NCBI GenBank assembly: GCA_002331385.1
Contig: DCYB01000011.1
Span: 62,001-126,000, forward strand
Length of the DNA stretch: 64,000 nt
Direction: 5' to 3'
DNA from: Comamonadaceae bacterium UBA2121
Lineage (GTDB): Bacteria; Pseudomonadota; Gammaproteobacteria; Burkholderiales; Burkholderiaceae_C
Shown here: positions 25,104-33,597 of the stretch, piece after piece
Numbering within the stretch: the stretch's first letter is position 1
Layout: the number at the start of each line of letters is the position of its first letter
Position numbers and translations under genes: made by a program
The notes under the pieces: model-generated
Told to the model about the DNA's origin: nothing
Seen by the model: only the letters and a program-made list of their open reading frames with translations
The model's database searches: none

Positions 25104-27908
25104 TCAGTGTGTGCGCTTCGCCCCGCGCGCGCGGGTCACTCGCGCGGCCGCTAGCAGCATCAAGGCGCTCAACGCATACAGCGCCCACTCCCCAAGGGTG
25201 GGCACGGCCGTGGCCGAGGTCGGCGTCACGGAGGATCGGGGAGCCATTCTCAGCGTCACCACAAAGCGGCTGTTGCCAGCGGACGGCGAGATGCTGGATG
25301 CCTTCGATTCATAGCCTGGAGGCAGTGGGAGTGATGGCACGGTTTCGGCCAGTGTGGGTGTGCAAAGCGCTGCGCCATTCACCACGGGTTGGGTGGTGGT
25401 GGCCAGTTGTCCCGCGGCGTCGATCGTCAGCGTGACGGCATCCGGCTGGGCGGCAGTGGGAGCGCAGTTCAGTTGGAGTGACACGGGCTGCCCCACCAGT
25501 TCCGCAGGGAATGTGCTGGGCGCTCCGACCACGCTACCGCTGACGGACAGTACGACCGGCGCGATCACGTCCCAGACGGCGACGACGGTCTGATTGCCAG
25601 TGGCCGGGTCGGTAACGCTGGACAACACCGGAGTGGGCGATGCCAGTTGGTAGCCAGGAGGCAATGCGCCGGGCGCGTTGGTGAACGTGACTTCGCAGGC
25701 AGCACCGCCTGCCGCCGTGGTGAGCACGGCGGTACCGGGAGTGTTGATGCCCAGCGGCGCGTTCCCTGCGGGCTGCGCTGCGTTGCAGTTCGCCGCAGTG
25801 AAGGACATGGGCGTGCCCGCAAGCGTGGAGAAGTCACCCGTGCCAGACGTGTTCAAGCGGGCGTGAACCAGTAACTGCCGGGTCAATGTGGCAGAGAGGG
25901 CCGCCGTGTTGTTGTCGAACGTCAGCTCAGAATGTCGTGCAGCGCTTTCGTTCGGCAATGCCACTGTGGGTGTGAAGGCCATCCCTGCGGCAGTGGTCGG
26001 CGCCGTGAACGTGACGGTGAACGTTGCGGATTCGCCGGGCGCCAGCGTGCAGTCGCTTTCCGATACGCACGCGACGGGATGGGCGCCGGCCAACAGCGTT
26101 ACCGTCGGCGTCACGCCCACGGGAGCCAAGCCGGAGAGCCTGGCACTGGCGGCGCTGGCGGTCTCGCTCAGGTTGGTGATTGCGACGTCATACGTGACAG
26201 GGGAACCGCCCGCATAAGAGGGCGCAAGCGGCGTGAGAACGCTGAGTGCCAATTCCGGTACCGAGCAGTGCACAAGGGCTGAAGCGATGTCATGCGTTTG
26301 CCCCTGGGTGGTGCTGAATTGTTGGGATGTTCCGGGAAGGATCTCCAACTTGGTGTTCTTCTGGGCGTCGCGCATACAGGCATTGGTCGCCAGATCGCTG
26401 GTGTCGTCCCACTTCACATGCAGCGTGATCGTGCAGGAGCCCTGATTGGGGAGGGTGATGCCGGTCACCGAAAACCCGGTGGCAGTCCTCGTGACCTGGC
26501 CGGGACCTGCGGTCGCTGGGTCGGTGCCCAAAGTGCAGTTGGTCTCAATCGGCTGGGTTTGGTCGGTATCGAACACGAGATGGGAAGGCAGCGGCGATTG
26601 CACGCGACCGCCAGAAATCGAACCTGCCCCTGCAGGCGCGCCACTGTCAACGGGCAGGGTCTCATTCTTGACGGTCAATGTGATGGTGGCAGTGGGTGCC
26701 CCGAGCGTGACAGCCTGTTCGGGCGGCGCGGCCGAAATAGAAGCCATGCCACCGCACGATCCCCCGCTCATTGCCGCATTGACAAATGCCTGTCCCAGGT
26801 TGTGGCCGCTCTTTTGTTGGGTCACCTTGATATCTTTCCCGCCTGTGTTGAATTGATAGGGCAGATAGTTGTCCTGGTTCATGTCGAACGGGGTGATGTC
26901 GATGACCGAGAACAGGCAGGTGCCACCGCTTTCACCAGGGCCGTTGAACACTTGGGTTGCGGGGAAAAAGGCTCCATAAGCGCTTGCACTGGTCGTCGTT
27001 GGAGCGGAGCCGAAGAGCACGTTGTCTTTCGGCACACCGGTCATGTTCGTGAAATGTCCGCCGCGAATGGACGGCAGCAACTCGGTAAAGGATGTGGCGT
27101 AGGGCGATGACGGGTTGAGAGGTGTGTCCACTTTCTGCCCGTTGTCTCCGCCGACCGCCTTGATATCGGGCGCGACGCTGGCAGTGGCCTTTTTCAGCAC
27201 CAGTCCGCTAAAGCGCGCCACGTTCCATGCAATAGAACTGCTGTTATCACAGCAAGAGTCGACGAAGAAGAGGATGGCATTGGGCTTGAGCTCTGGATCC
27301 TGCATGAGCTTCGCGAGCGCAAGATAGGCCTCATCCGTTGCTTTGCGGTATGTGGTGCCAACGACGACCAGGTCATAGCGTCCACCGCCCGGTGCCGTGA
27401 ACGTGGAGGCAAGATCATTGGCATCCAGCCGCTTGCGATCATCCGGGACATAGACCACATCTTCCTGCGCTCCTGGATTGGCAGGCGTGCCCGTTGTCCG
27501 AAAGGTCACTGGATCCACGGCGGTATTCGCCGAATGGATCACCCGGACGGTGGTCGTAGGAGTGCTGGGGTAGAGCGCGGTATTGGCGTTCGGCGGCGAC
27601 ACCGCCCTATCCGTGCTTTTCAACGCGCGGATAGAAAGCGCCCCATACAGGTAAGTGACTTGCGGAGCGGGTGAGATGAGTGTGGGGTCATTGCCGAACG
27701 CCGCAGCCAGATTGTCGGAGGCTTCCTTTCCATCTGCGGCGAAGGCTATGGTGTCTCCAGGCTGACCTTCGTCGGTGGTGAGGACCAGAATTTTGGCCGC
27801 CGGTGGCGTTTGCGCGTGGGCGGATGCGATCCAGACGGCTGACGACACTCCTAACAACATGAACGTGACGTAGCGGAGAAAGCGCGAGGACGGCGAATGA
27901 AAAGTCAT
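25104..27908 (-). CDS. large secreted IPTL-CTERM surface protein
   Basis: 934 residues from ATG 27908, chosen because MTFHSPSSRFLRY starts a good signal peptide (ending AHA-Q near 32). The N-terminal ~330 residues look like an alpha/beta domain (KILVLTTDEGQPGDTI, YDLVVVGTTYR, NAILFFVDSCCD) of unknown function. A DUF11/CARDB-like beta-sandwich follows (LALSVLTPLAPSYAGGSPVTYDV), then further beta-rich repeats. The C-terminus has the IPTL-CTERM sorting signal (AVPTLGEWALYALSALMLLA, then basic residues). Probably exported and anchored or released at the cell surface; function unknown. Convergent with the Bug gene at 25066. Confidence 0.8.
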   Translation of the reverse strand: MTFHSPSSRFLRYVTFMLLGVSSAVWIASAHAQTPPAAKILVLTTDEGQPGDTIAFAADGKEASDNLAAAFGNDPTLISPAPQVTYLYGALSIRALKSTDRAVSPPNANTALYPSTPTTTVRVIHSANTAVDPVTFRTTGTPANPGAQEDVVYVPDDRKRLDANDLASTFTAPGGGRYDLVVVGTTYRKATDEAYLALAKLMQDPELKPNAILFFVDSCCDNSSSIAWNVARFSGLVLKKATASVAPDIKAVGGDNGQKVDTPLNPSSPYATSFTELLPSIRGGHFTNMTGVPKDNVLFGSAPTTTSASAYGAFFPATQVFNGPGESGGTCLFSVIDITPFDMNQDNYLPYQFNTGGKDIKVTQQKSGHNLGQAFVNAAMSGGSCGGMASISAAPPEQAVTLGAPTATITLTVKNETLPVDSGAPAGAGSISGGRVQSPLPSHLVFDTDQTQPIETNCTLGTDPATAGPGQVTRTATGFSVTGITLPNQGSCTITLHVKWDDTSDLATNACMRDAQKNTKLEILPGTSQQFSTTQGQTHDIASALVHCSVPELALSVLTPLAPSYAGGSPVTYDVAITNLSETASAASARLSGLAPVGVTPTVTLLAGAHPVACVSESDCTLAPGESATFTVTFTAPTTAAGMAFTPTVALPNESAARHSELTFDNNTAALSATLTRQLLVHARLNTSGTGDFSTLAGTPMSFTAANCNAAQPAGNAPLGINTPGTAVLTTAAGGAACEVTFTNAPGALPPGYQLASPTPVLSSVTDPATGNQTVVAVWDVIAPVVLSVSGSVVGAPSTFPAELVGQPVSLQLNCAPTAAQPDAVTLTIDAAGQLATTTQPVVNGAALCTPTLAETVPSLPLPPGYESKASSISPSAGNSRFVVTLRMAPRSSVTPTSATAVPTLGEWALYALSALMLLAAARVTRARGAKRTH

Positions 27909-28104
27909 AAGAGCCAACAACGGTTCGTTGAAATGGAAGACGAGGTCGTTCCATTGCAATATAGATGTTAGCTATTGAATCAGTTGTTTGGTTAGTGTTG
28001 AATTTGTTGGGCTTTATGGGCTATTGACGTTATTTAACGATTGAAATTGACTAACAAATCGCCACCAACGTACATGGAAATCCAGCGCTGACCTGCACCG
28101 GTCA

Positions 28105-29019
28105 TCAGGCTGGGCGCATCAGATCCCACATTGCCCGCAGGCGCTGCGTGTCGCGGCCGAGTTTGCGGTTGTTGGGTAGGTGGCGCAGCCAGCGCATGCG
28201 CCGCAGGGTGTTGCGCAGGGCGGCGTGGAATTCGGGGCCGCGTGCCGGGTGGATGAGCCAGTCTTGCCAGATCGCGCGGGCTTCGTGGAGCGCGCCTGCG
28301 CTGCTCAGATAGATCGCGGTGGAGTGCGCGTAGCACAGCGCATCGCGCAGTTGGCAGATGGGCATGGGGAGTACGGCCTGCGGGTCGTCTTCAAAATCGA
28401 CGCAGGCCAGCTCGCCATCGGGACAGATCACGAAATTGCGCGCAAACGCCTGGCTGAGCACCGAGCCGCAGCCGTGCACCTGATCGATCATCGCCAGCCC
28501 TTGCTGCCACAGCGGCAGTACGGCACCAGGCCCTTCGGGCACGACGGCGCGAATCTGGTTGCCAAGCGATGGCACGTCTTGCCCCGGAATGCCCAGATGG
28601 TTCATGAGAAAGCCGTCGTCGCTGGACGCCAGTACGCGCGGCACGCGGATGCCGCGCGCGGTCAGCTCGCGCAGGCGCCGCACTTCGGTGGCGATGGCTT
28701 CGCGCCCGCCGTGGTTGATGACGGGGCCGAGCACGGGCTCGTTGATCAGCACGCGCAAGACACTCAGGATGCGGTAGCGCCATGCGGGAATCAGCGGGCC
28801 GGTGCGCTTGATCCACAGCCAGTTGTGGTCGAGTTCGTAGCGCTGGATGTTCTTGGGCTGCGTGGGCAGATGCGCCGCAAGAAATGCGTCGTAATCGGAG
28901 GGCGAAGTGGGCTCGGCGCTGGCTGCGGTTGCAGCGTCAGCACCTCGGGCGGCAGGTGACACAGGCGATTCGAACGGGTTGGTGAGGCAATGCCGGCGCG
29001 TGTGCGTGTGCGCTTGCAT
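28105..29019 (-). CDS. protein-kinase-like / LPS-kinase-like phosphotransferase
   Basis: 304 residues. The first ~45 are disordered. The rest resembles the Kdo/RIO-type kinase fold: a Lys-containing region (NWLWIKRTGPL), a conserved Glu helix (AIATEVRRLRELTARGI), RNFVICPDGELACVDFEDDP where Asn (catalytic loop) and Asp (DFE, metal binding) are visible. The usual HGD catalytic motif is replaced by HGCGS-containing sequence, so activity is uncertain. It follows the membrane FMN protein by 30 bases on the same strand and is probably co-transcribed. Confidence 0.6.
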   Translation of the reverse strand: MQAHTHTRRHCLTNPFESPVSPAARGADAATAASAEPTSPSDYDAFLAAHLPTQPKNIQRYELDHNWLWIKRTGPLIPAWRYRILSVLRVLINEPVLGPVINHGGREAIATEVRRLRELTARGIRVPRVLASSDDGFLMNHLGIPGQDVPSLGNQIRAVVPEGPGAVLPLWQQGLAMIDQVHGCGSVLSQAFARNFVICPDGELACVDFEDDPQAVLPMPICQLRDALCYAHSTAIYLSSAGALHEARAIWQDWLIHPARGPEFHAALRNTLRRMRWLRHLPNNRKLGRDTQRLRAMWDLMRPA

Positions 29020-29049
29020 CCACTCGCCGGTTGCAAAGCCCCAAGGGTA

Positions 29050-30780
29050 TCAGGATGTAGTGCTCTCTTCTATGGCGCGTTCGGCCTGGGGTGCAGATGG
29101 CTGCAACGGTGGTGGAGAAAACTGGAACGTGTGCGCGCTGGCACCCGGCCAATACAGCTTGAAGACGCCGTGCTGCTTGCTCAGGTCGCCCAACAGCGCC
29201 CCCGGCTCCACGCGCAGTACGAGGTTGGCGAGCTGGCGCACTTCGGTGTCGGAGATGCGGCGCACGATGTGGTGCGCCGTGATGTCGCAGGGATGCTCCA
29301 GACCGGCGGCCTGCACCAGCTCCTGCAGCGCGTGCAGCGTGCTTTGGTGGAAGTTGGTCACGCGCGTGGCCTTGTCCGGCACGACCAGCGCTTTTTGCCG
29401 CGTCGCATCTTGCGTGGCCACGCCCGTGGGGCAGTGGCCGGTGTGGCAGGTCTGCGCCTGGATGCAGCCCAGCGCCATCATGAAGCCGCGCCCCGCATTG
29501 CACCAGTCGGCCCCCAGCGCCATCATGCGCGCGATGTCGAATGCGCTGATGACCTTGCCTGCCGCGCCAATCTTGACACGGTGGCGCAGGCCCACGCCGA
29601 CCAGCGTGTTGTGCACCAGCAGCAGGCCCTCTTGCAGCGGCACGCCGACGTGGTCGACGAACTCGACCGGCGCCGCGCCCGTGCCGCCTTCTGCGCCATC
29701 GACGACGATGAAGTCGGGCGTGATGTCGGTCTCCAGCATCGCCTTCACGATCGCAAACCACTCCCACGGATGGCCCACGCAGAACTTGAAGCCGGTGGGC
29801 TTGCCGCCCGATTTCTCGCGCAGCCGGGCGATGAATTGCATCATCTCCACCGGCGTGCTGAAGGCGCTGTGCGTGGCTGGGCTGATGCAGTCCACGCCAA
29901 CGGGCACACCGCGTGCGGCGGCGATTTCCGGCGTCACCTTCGGGCCGAGCAGCATGCCGCCGTGTCCGGGCTTGGCACCCTGGCTCAGCTTCAGCTCGAT
30001 CATCTTCACCTGTGGATCGGTGGCGTTGGCGATGTACTTTTCTTCGCTGAAAGTGCCGTCCGCGTTGCGGCAACCGAAATAGCCGGACGCCACTTCCCAG
30101 ATCAGGTCGCCGCCATGCACGCGGTGGTGCTGGCTGATCGACCCCTCGCCCGTATCGTGCGCAAAGCCACCGGCCTTGGCGCCCTTGTTGAGCGCCAGGA
30201 TGGCATTTGCCGACAGCGCGCCAAAGCTCATCGCGGAGATGTTGAAGATGCTCGCGCTGTACGGCTGTGTGCAGGGCGATGCGCCTTCGCGCGGCTCACC
30301 CGGCGCGCCGCCGATCCAGATGCGGAAATCGTGCGATGCCAGCTTGGTGGGCTGCATGGAGTGGTTCACCCATTCATAGCCCTGCGCGGTGACGTTGAGC
30401 AGCGTGCCGAGCGGACGGCTATCGGACTCGCCCTTGGAGCGCTGATACACCAGCGAGCGCTGCGCGCGCGAGAACGGCAGCGCCTCCTGATCGGCCTCGA
30501 TGAAGTACTGGCGGATCTCCGGTCGGATGTACTCCAGCATGAAGCGGAAGTGCCCGATGATCGGATAATTGCGCAAGATGGCATGGCGCGTTTGTAGCAG
30601 GTCGTACACGCCCACCACGGACAAGGCCAGGCAAAGGGCGTAGCCCGTCCACCACCACGCGCCGCCCCAGATGGTGGCGGCGGCAAAGAACAGGCCAGTG
30701 CCCAGCAGCACCAGACAGAAGGTGGTGTAGCGAATGGGCACCCAGGCGGGAATGCGGCGGGGGGCGAGGGTCTTGCTCAT
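29050..30780 (-). CDS. membrane-anchored glutamate-synthase-like FMN-binding protein
   Basis: 576 residues from ATG 30780. Two hydrophobic helices lie at the N-terminus (about 14-33 and 38-55), followed by a complete GltB-type alpha/beta barrel: FNISAMSFGALSANAILALNKGAK (about 167-190), GGDLIWEVASGYFGCR, KPGHGGMLLGPKV, VVDGAEGGTGAAP and a cysteine cluster CIQAQTCHTGHCPTGVATQ like the 3Fe-4S ligand region of glutamate synthase. Stand-alone proteins of this type are widespread but their reaction is not settled; they lack the glutaminase domain. It is divergent from the UPF0149 gene. Confidence 0.85.
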   Translation of the reverse strand: MSKTLAPRRIPAWVPIRYTTFCLVLLGTGLFFAAATIWGGAWWWTGYALCLALSVVGVYDLLQTRHAILRNYPIIGHFRFMLEYIRPEIRQYFIEADQEALPFSRAQRSLVYQRSKGESDSRPLGTLLNVTAQGYEWVNHSMQPTKLASHDFRIWIGGAPGEPREGASPCTQPYSASIFNISAMSFGALSANAILALNKGAKAGGFAHDTGEGSISQHHRVHGGDLIWEVASGYFGCRNADGTFSEEKYIANATDPQVKMIELKLSQGAKPGHGGMLLGPKVTPEIAAARGVPVGVDCISPATHSAFSTPVEMMQFIARLREKSGGKPTGFKFCVGHPWEWFAIVKAMLETDITPDFIVVDGAEGGTGAAPVEFVDHVGVPLQEGLLLVHNTLVGVGLRHRVKIGAAGKVISAFDIARMMALGADWCNAGRGFMMALGCIQAQTCHTGHCPTGVATQDATRQKALVVPDKATRVTNFHQSTLHALQELVQAAGLEHPCDITAHHIVRRISDTEVRQLANLVLRVEPGALLGDLSKQHGVFKLYWPGASAHTFQFSPPPLQPSAPQAERAIEESTTS

Positions 30781-30923
30781 CGTCGGGATCGGTAGTGGGG
30801 TGCCGCGAAGGATCGCTCCGGGCGGTGATGAAAAAGCGCGGCGCTCCGGCGTGCGGGCGCCGCGCAGGTAACCTGGCGCCATCAAGCGTACAACAAAGCC
30901 GATGGCAATGGCATTTCAGCGGG

Positions 30924-30953
30924 CAGGCGTGCGGCGTACAGGCGTGCGACGTA
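30924..30953. repeat. 15-bp tandem duplication
   Basis: CAGGCGTGCGGCGTA (30924-30938) is followed directly by CAGGCGTGCGACGTA (30939-30953), one mismatch. It lies in the 254-bp divergent region between the FMN protein and the UPF0149 gene and may hold two copies of a binding site. Confidence 0.7.
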
Positions 30954-31034
30954 CACTTGAGCCCATCATTCACGATGACAGCGCACGTCCTGCCTTTTGC
31001 AGCGCGCGCGACCATCCAAAGCAGGTTATTCCCC

Positions 31035-31883
31035 ATGTCCGATCCATCCAACGTCCCCCCGGAATCGCCCGACGCATTCGATCAGGCGCTCAGCAATGAC
31101 GCACTCGACGAGCTCGATGTCATCCTTGACGACGTGCGCAGCCGCAACGAGGAAACTCCGCAATGGGAGTTCTGCGACGGCTTCCTGACGGCACTCGTGT
31201 GCACGCGCCGCCCCCTGCCCGTGGCCGAATGGCTGCCCATGTTGTTGGGCGACGGCCAGATCATCGAGGACGCGCCGGAAGACGGCCCTCTGCCGCTGCA
31301 AGGCGACATCTTCAAGGACGACGCGCAGCAAGCGCGCTTTCTGGAGCTGTGCCAGATGCGCCTCGATGAAATCGCCGGGCAGCTCGACACCGAGGTCGAT
31401 TCGCTCGACGAGGACGACGCCTTCCAGCCCGAGTGTCTGGACATGCGCGGCGCCATTGCGGGCCTGCCCGAGAAAGAGCGCGCCGAGATGCAGGTCGAGG
31501 GCGAAGACGTGCCATCGTTCGCGCAGGTGTGGGCGCTGGGCTTCATGTTCGCCGTGGAAAACTGGCCCGAAGAATGGGCCGCACCACGCGACAAGGAAGC
31601 CGCACGCTGGATCGATGATTCGCTCGAACGCATCGTCGCCATCACCGAGGACGATACCGGCAAGCCCGCGGTCAACCTTTACGACGAAAACGGCCCCGCC
31701 AGCACCAGCCAGGAGCGCGTGGAACAAGTCGGCGAAGCTATCTGGGCGTGCTACGACCTGCGCCAGATCTGGAAGAGCTTTGGCCCGCGCGTGGAAACCA
31801 TCCGCAAGCCACACGAGCCCGGCCGCAACGACCCTTGTCCCTGCGGCAGCGGCAAGAAATACAAGAAGTGCCACGGCGCTTGA
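31035..31883 (+). CDS. UPF0149/YecA-family protein with SEC-C zinc motif
   Basis: 282 residues from ATG 31035, strongly acidic. An N-terminal YecA/YgfB-like helical domain (WEFCDGFLTALVC about 44-56; ALGFMFAVENWPEEW about 165-179) is followed by a C-terminal SEC-C motif (RNDPCPCGSGKKYKKCHG) whose three Cys and one His bind zinc, as in the SecA tail. Proteins of this group associate with SecA or ribosomes, but a specific function is not established. Confidence 0.88.
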   Translation: MSDPSNVPPESPDAFDQALSNDALDELDVILDDVRSRNEETPQWEFCDGFLTALVCTRRPLPVAEWLPMLLGDGQIIEDAPEDGPLPLQGDIFKDDAQQARFLELCQMRLDEIAGQLDTEVDSLDEDDAFQPECLDMRGAIAGLPEKERAEMQVEGEDVPSFAQVWALGFMFAVENWPEEWAAPRDKEAARWIDDSLERIVAITEDDTGKPAVNLYDENGPASTSQERVEQVGEAIWACYDLRQIWKSFGPRVETIRKPHEPGRNDPCPCGSGKKYKKCHGA

Positions 31884-31946
31884 GGGGCGCTAGCCAGGCG
31901 TTTGATCCTCGTTGGAAGCGCGCCTGACATGCATGCGCCGGAGCGC

Positions 31947-32810
31947 TCAGGCGAGCGCGAGACGCATGCGTGTCTTCAGGTTTTCAAAGACCTGCCGCGT
32001 CACTGGGTTGATGACGTGGCTGCGTATGTAGAGCCGATAGACCAGCTCCGGCAGCATGGGCATGCCATCGCCCACACCGAGCACGCGCAAGCCCGGATCG
32101 AGCTGTTCCACACCGCGCGCTGTCACACCGAGGCCAGCGCGCAGCGCCGCCAGAATGCCCACCAGACTGGTGCACGTGTGGCGCGGCGTCCAGCGGATGC
32201 CCGCCGCATCCAGCGAGTCGCACGCCAGTTTGCGAAAGATGCTGGGCCCATCAGCCAGCACCAGCGGCACCGTCTTAGCCGGATCGTGCACGTAGTTGGC
32301 GCCGCAGAGCCAGACCGTTGGTGTGGAGCGCAGCACAAAGCCTTCAAAGGCATCGTCCTCGCGGTTGGAGATCACCAGATCCAGCTCGCCTTGTTTCAGC
32401 GATTCCATCAGAAACGGACTGCGCCCCACGTGCACGTCCATCTGCATGCTGGGAAAGTTCAGCGCGATCTCCTGCAGCACGGGCGGCAGCACGCTGTCGG
32501 ACACATCGTGCGGCGCACCGATGCGCACCAGCCCTTCGATCTGGCGGTTTTGCAGACTCAGCACGGCCTCGTCGTGGATCGCCAGAATATGCCGGGCATA
32601 CACCAGCAGGCGCTCGCCGTGGTCGGTCAGGTGCTTTTGGCGCCCCTGCTTTTCAAACAGGGGATGGCCCACTTTGTCCTCCAGCCGCTGCATTTGCTGG
32701 GTGATGGCCGACTGCGTGCGACCCAGTTGCACCGCCGCCGCCGCAAAGTTCTGCAGATTGGCGATCGTGACCAGAGTGCGAAGCAGTTCGAGCTCAAGTG
32801 TTTTATCCAT
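31947..32810 (-). CDS. LysR-family transcriptional regulator
   Basis: 287 residues. Helix-turn-helix at about 18-40 (NFAAAAVQLGRTQSAITQQMQRLE), then the effector-binding domain (about 90-280). Divergent from the thiol dioxygenase by 101 bases, the usual geometry for LysR control of an adjacent operon. A palindromic T-N11-A box lies just before its start at 32817-32831. The effector is likely a substrate or intermediate of the sulfur-conjugate operon to its right. Confidence 0.93.
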   Translation of the reverse strand: MDKTLELELLRTLVTIANLQNFAAAAVQLGRTQSAITQQMQRLEDKVGHPLFEKQGRQKHLTDHGERLLVYARHILAIHDEAVLSLQNRQIEGLVRIGAPHDVSDSVLPPVLQEIALNFPSMQMDVHVGRSPFLMESLKQGELDLVISNREDDAFEGFVLRSTPTVWLCGANYVHDPAKTVPLVLADGPSIFRKLACDSLDAAGIRWTPRHTCTSLVGILAALRAGLGVTARGVEQLDPGLRVLGVGDGMPMLPELVYRLYIRSHVINPVTRQVFENLKTRMRLALA

Positions 32811-32816
32811 ATATCA

Positions 32817-32831
32817 ATATTACTTAAGTAT
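32817..32831. promoter_or_regulatory. candidate LysR binding box
   Basis: The 15-base stretch ATATTACTTAAGTAT fits T-N11-A with dyad symmetry around ACTTAAGT, in the regulator/dioxygenase divergent promoter and very close to the regulator's start, as expected for an autoregulatory LTTR recognition site. Confidence 0.55.
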
Positions 32832-32911
32832 TCCTGCGCATGGCTAGGATTGTTCTCACCAAAAGGGGTTGATACATTCAATCCATTGAACACAACACGA
32901 GGAGCGAAGCG

Positions 32912-33502
32912 GTGAGCAATACGGAACAGGCACGCAAGAACGCGGTGGACACGGCGATCGGCCACATGAAGCAGGCGGTCGGCAGCGATGGACCTTCGCG
33001 CCCGAAACTGGAGCAGGTGCTGGGCGAGTTGGTCGGTCTGGCCGCGCACCCCGAGTACTGGGCGCAGGAGCGGTTTCCTGCACCGGAAGAGGGTGAGCAT
33101 CAGGCGCGTTACCTCATCGCCGAAGACCCCGACCAAAGCTACGCGCTGTACCTCAACGTGATGCGACCGGGCAAGAAGATCGTTCCGCACAATCACACCA
33201 CCTGGGCCTGCATTGCCGCTGTGGAAGGCACGGAGCACAACCGGGTCTATGAACGCACCGACGATGGCTCCGTTCCCGGCAAGGGCACGCTCAAGGAAGT
33301 CGACCTGATCGTGGTGGAGCCCGGCACAGGCATTGCGCTGATGCCTGACGACATCCACTCCGTGGAGATCCAGGGCGATCAGGTCATCCGCCATCTGCAC
33401 ATGTATGGCCGCGCGCTGGAAACCCTGAACGAGCGCACCAGCTACGACCTGCAAGCCGGTACCTGCCAGACCATGGCCATCGGCGTGCAGACCCGCCGCT
33501 AA
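32912..33502 (+). CDS. cysteine/thiol dioxygenase family protein (cupin)
   Basis: 196 residues from GTG 32912 with GAGGAG upstream. Cupin with the three iron-binding His: H93 and H95 (VPHNHTTW) and H149 (DIHSVEI), followed by H163 and Y165 (RHLHMYG), matching the second-shell His-Tyr pair of thiol dioxygenases. The family oxidises a free thiol (cysteine or 3-mercaptopropionate) to a sulfinate with O2. The Cys crosslinked to Tyr in mammalian CDO is not obvious. Substrate choice cannot be made from sequence alone. First gene of the eight-gene run. Confidence 0.87.
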   Translation: MSNTEQARKNAVDTAIGHMKQAVGSDGPSRPKLEQVLGELVGLAAHPEYWAQERFPAPEEGEHQARYLIAEDPDQSYALYLNVMRPGKKIVPHNHTTWACIAAVEGTEHNRVYERTDDGSVPGKGTLKEVDLIVVEPGTGIALMPDDIHSVEIQGDQVIRHLHMYGRALETLNERTSYDLQAGTCQTMAIGVQTRR

Positions 33503-33597
33503 AGTCCCGCGATCCACGTTACGTAAACCATCTTTCTGCACTGCGCCTCGATGCAGGCGCGGGCGGAGCTTTGTCTGAATTTTCCGGGCGTTGCCAT

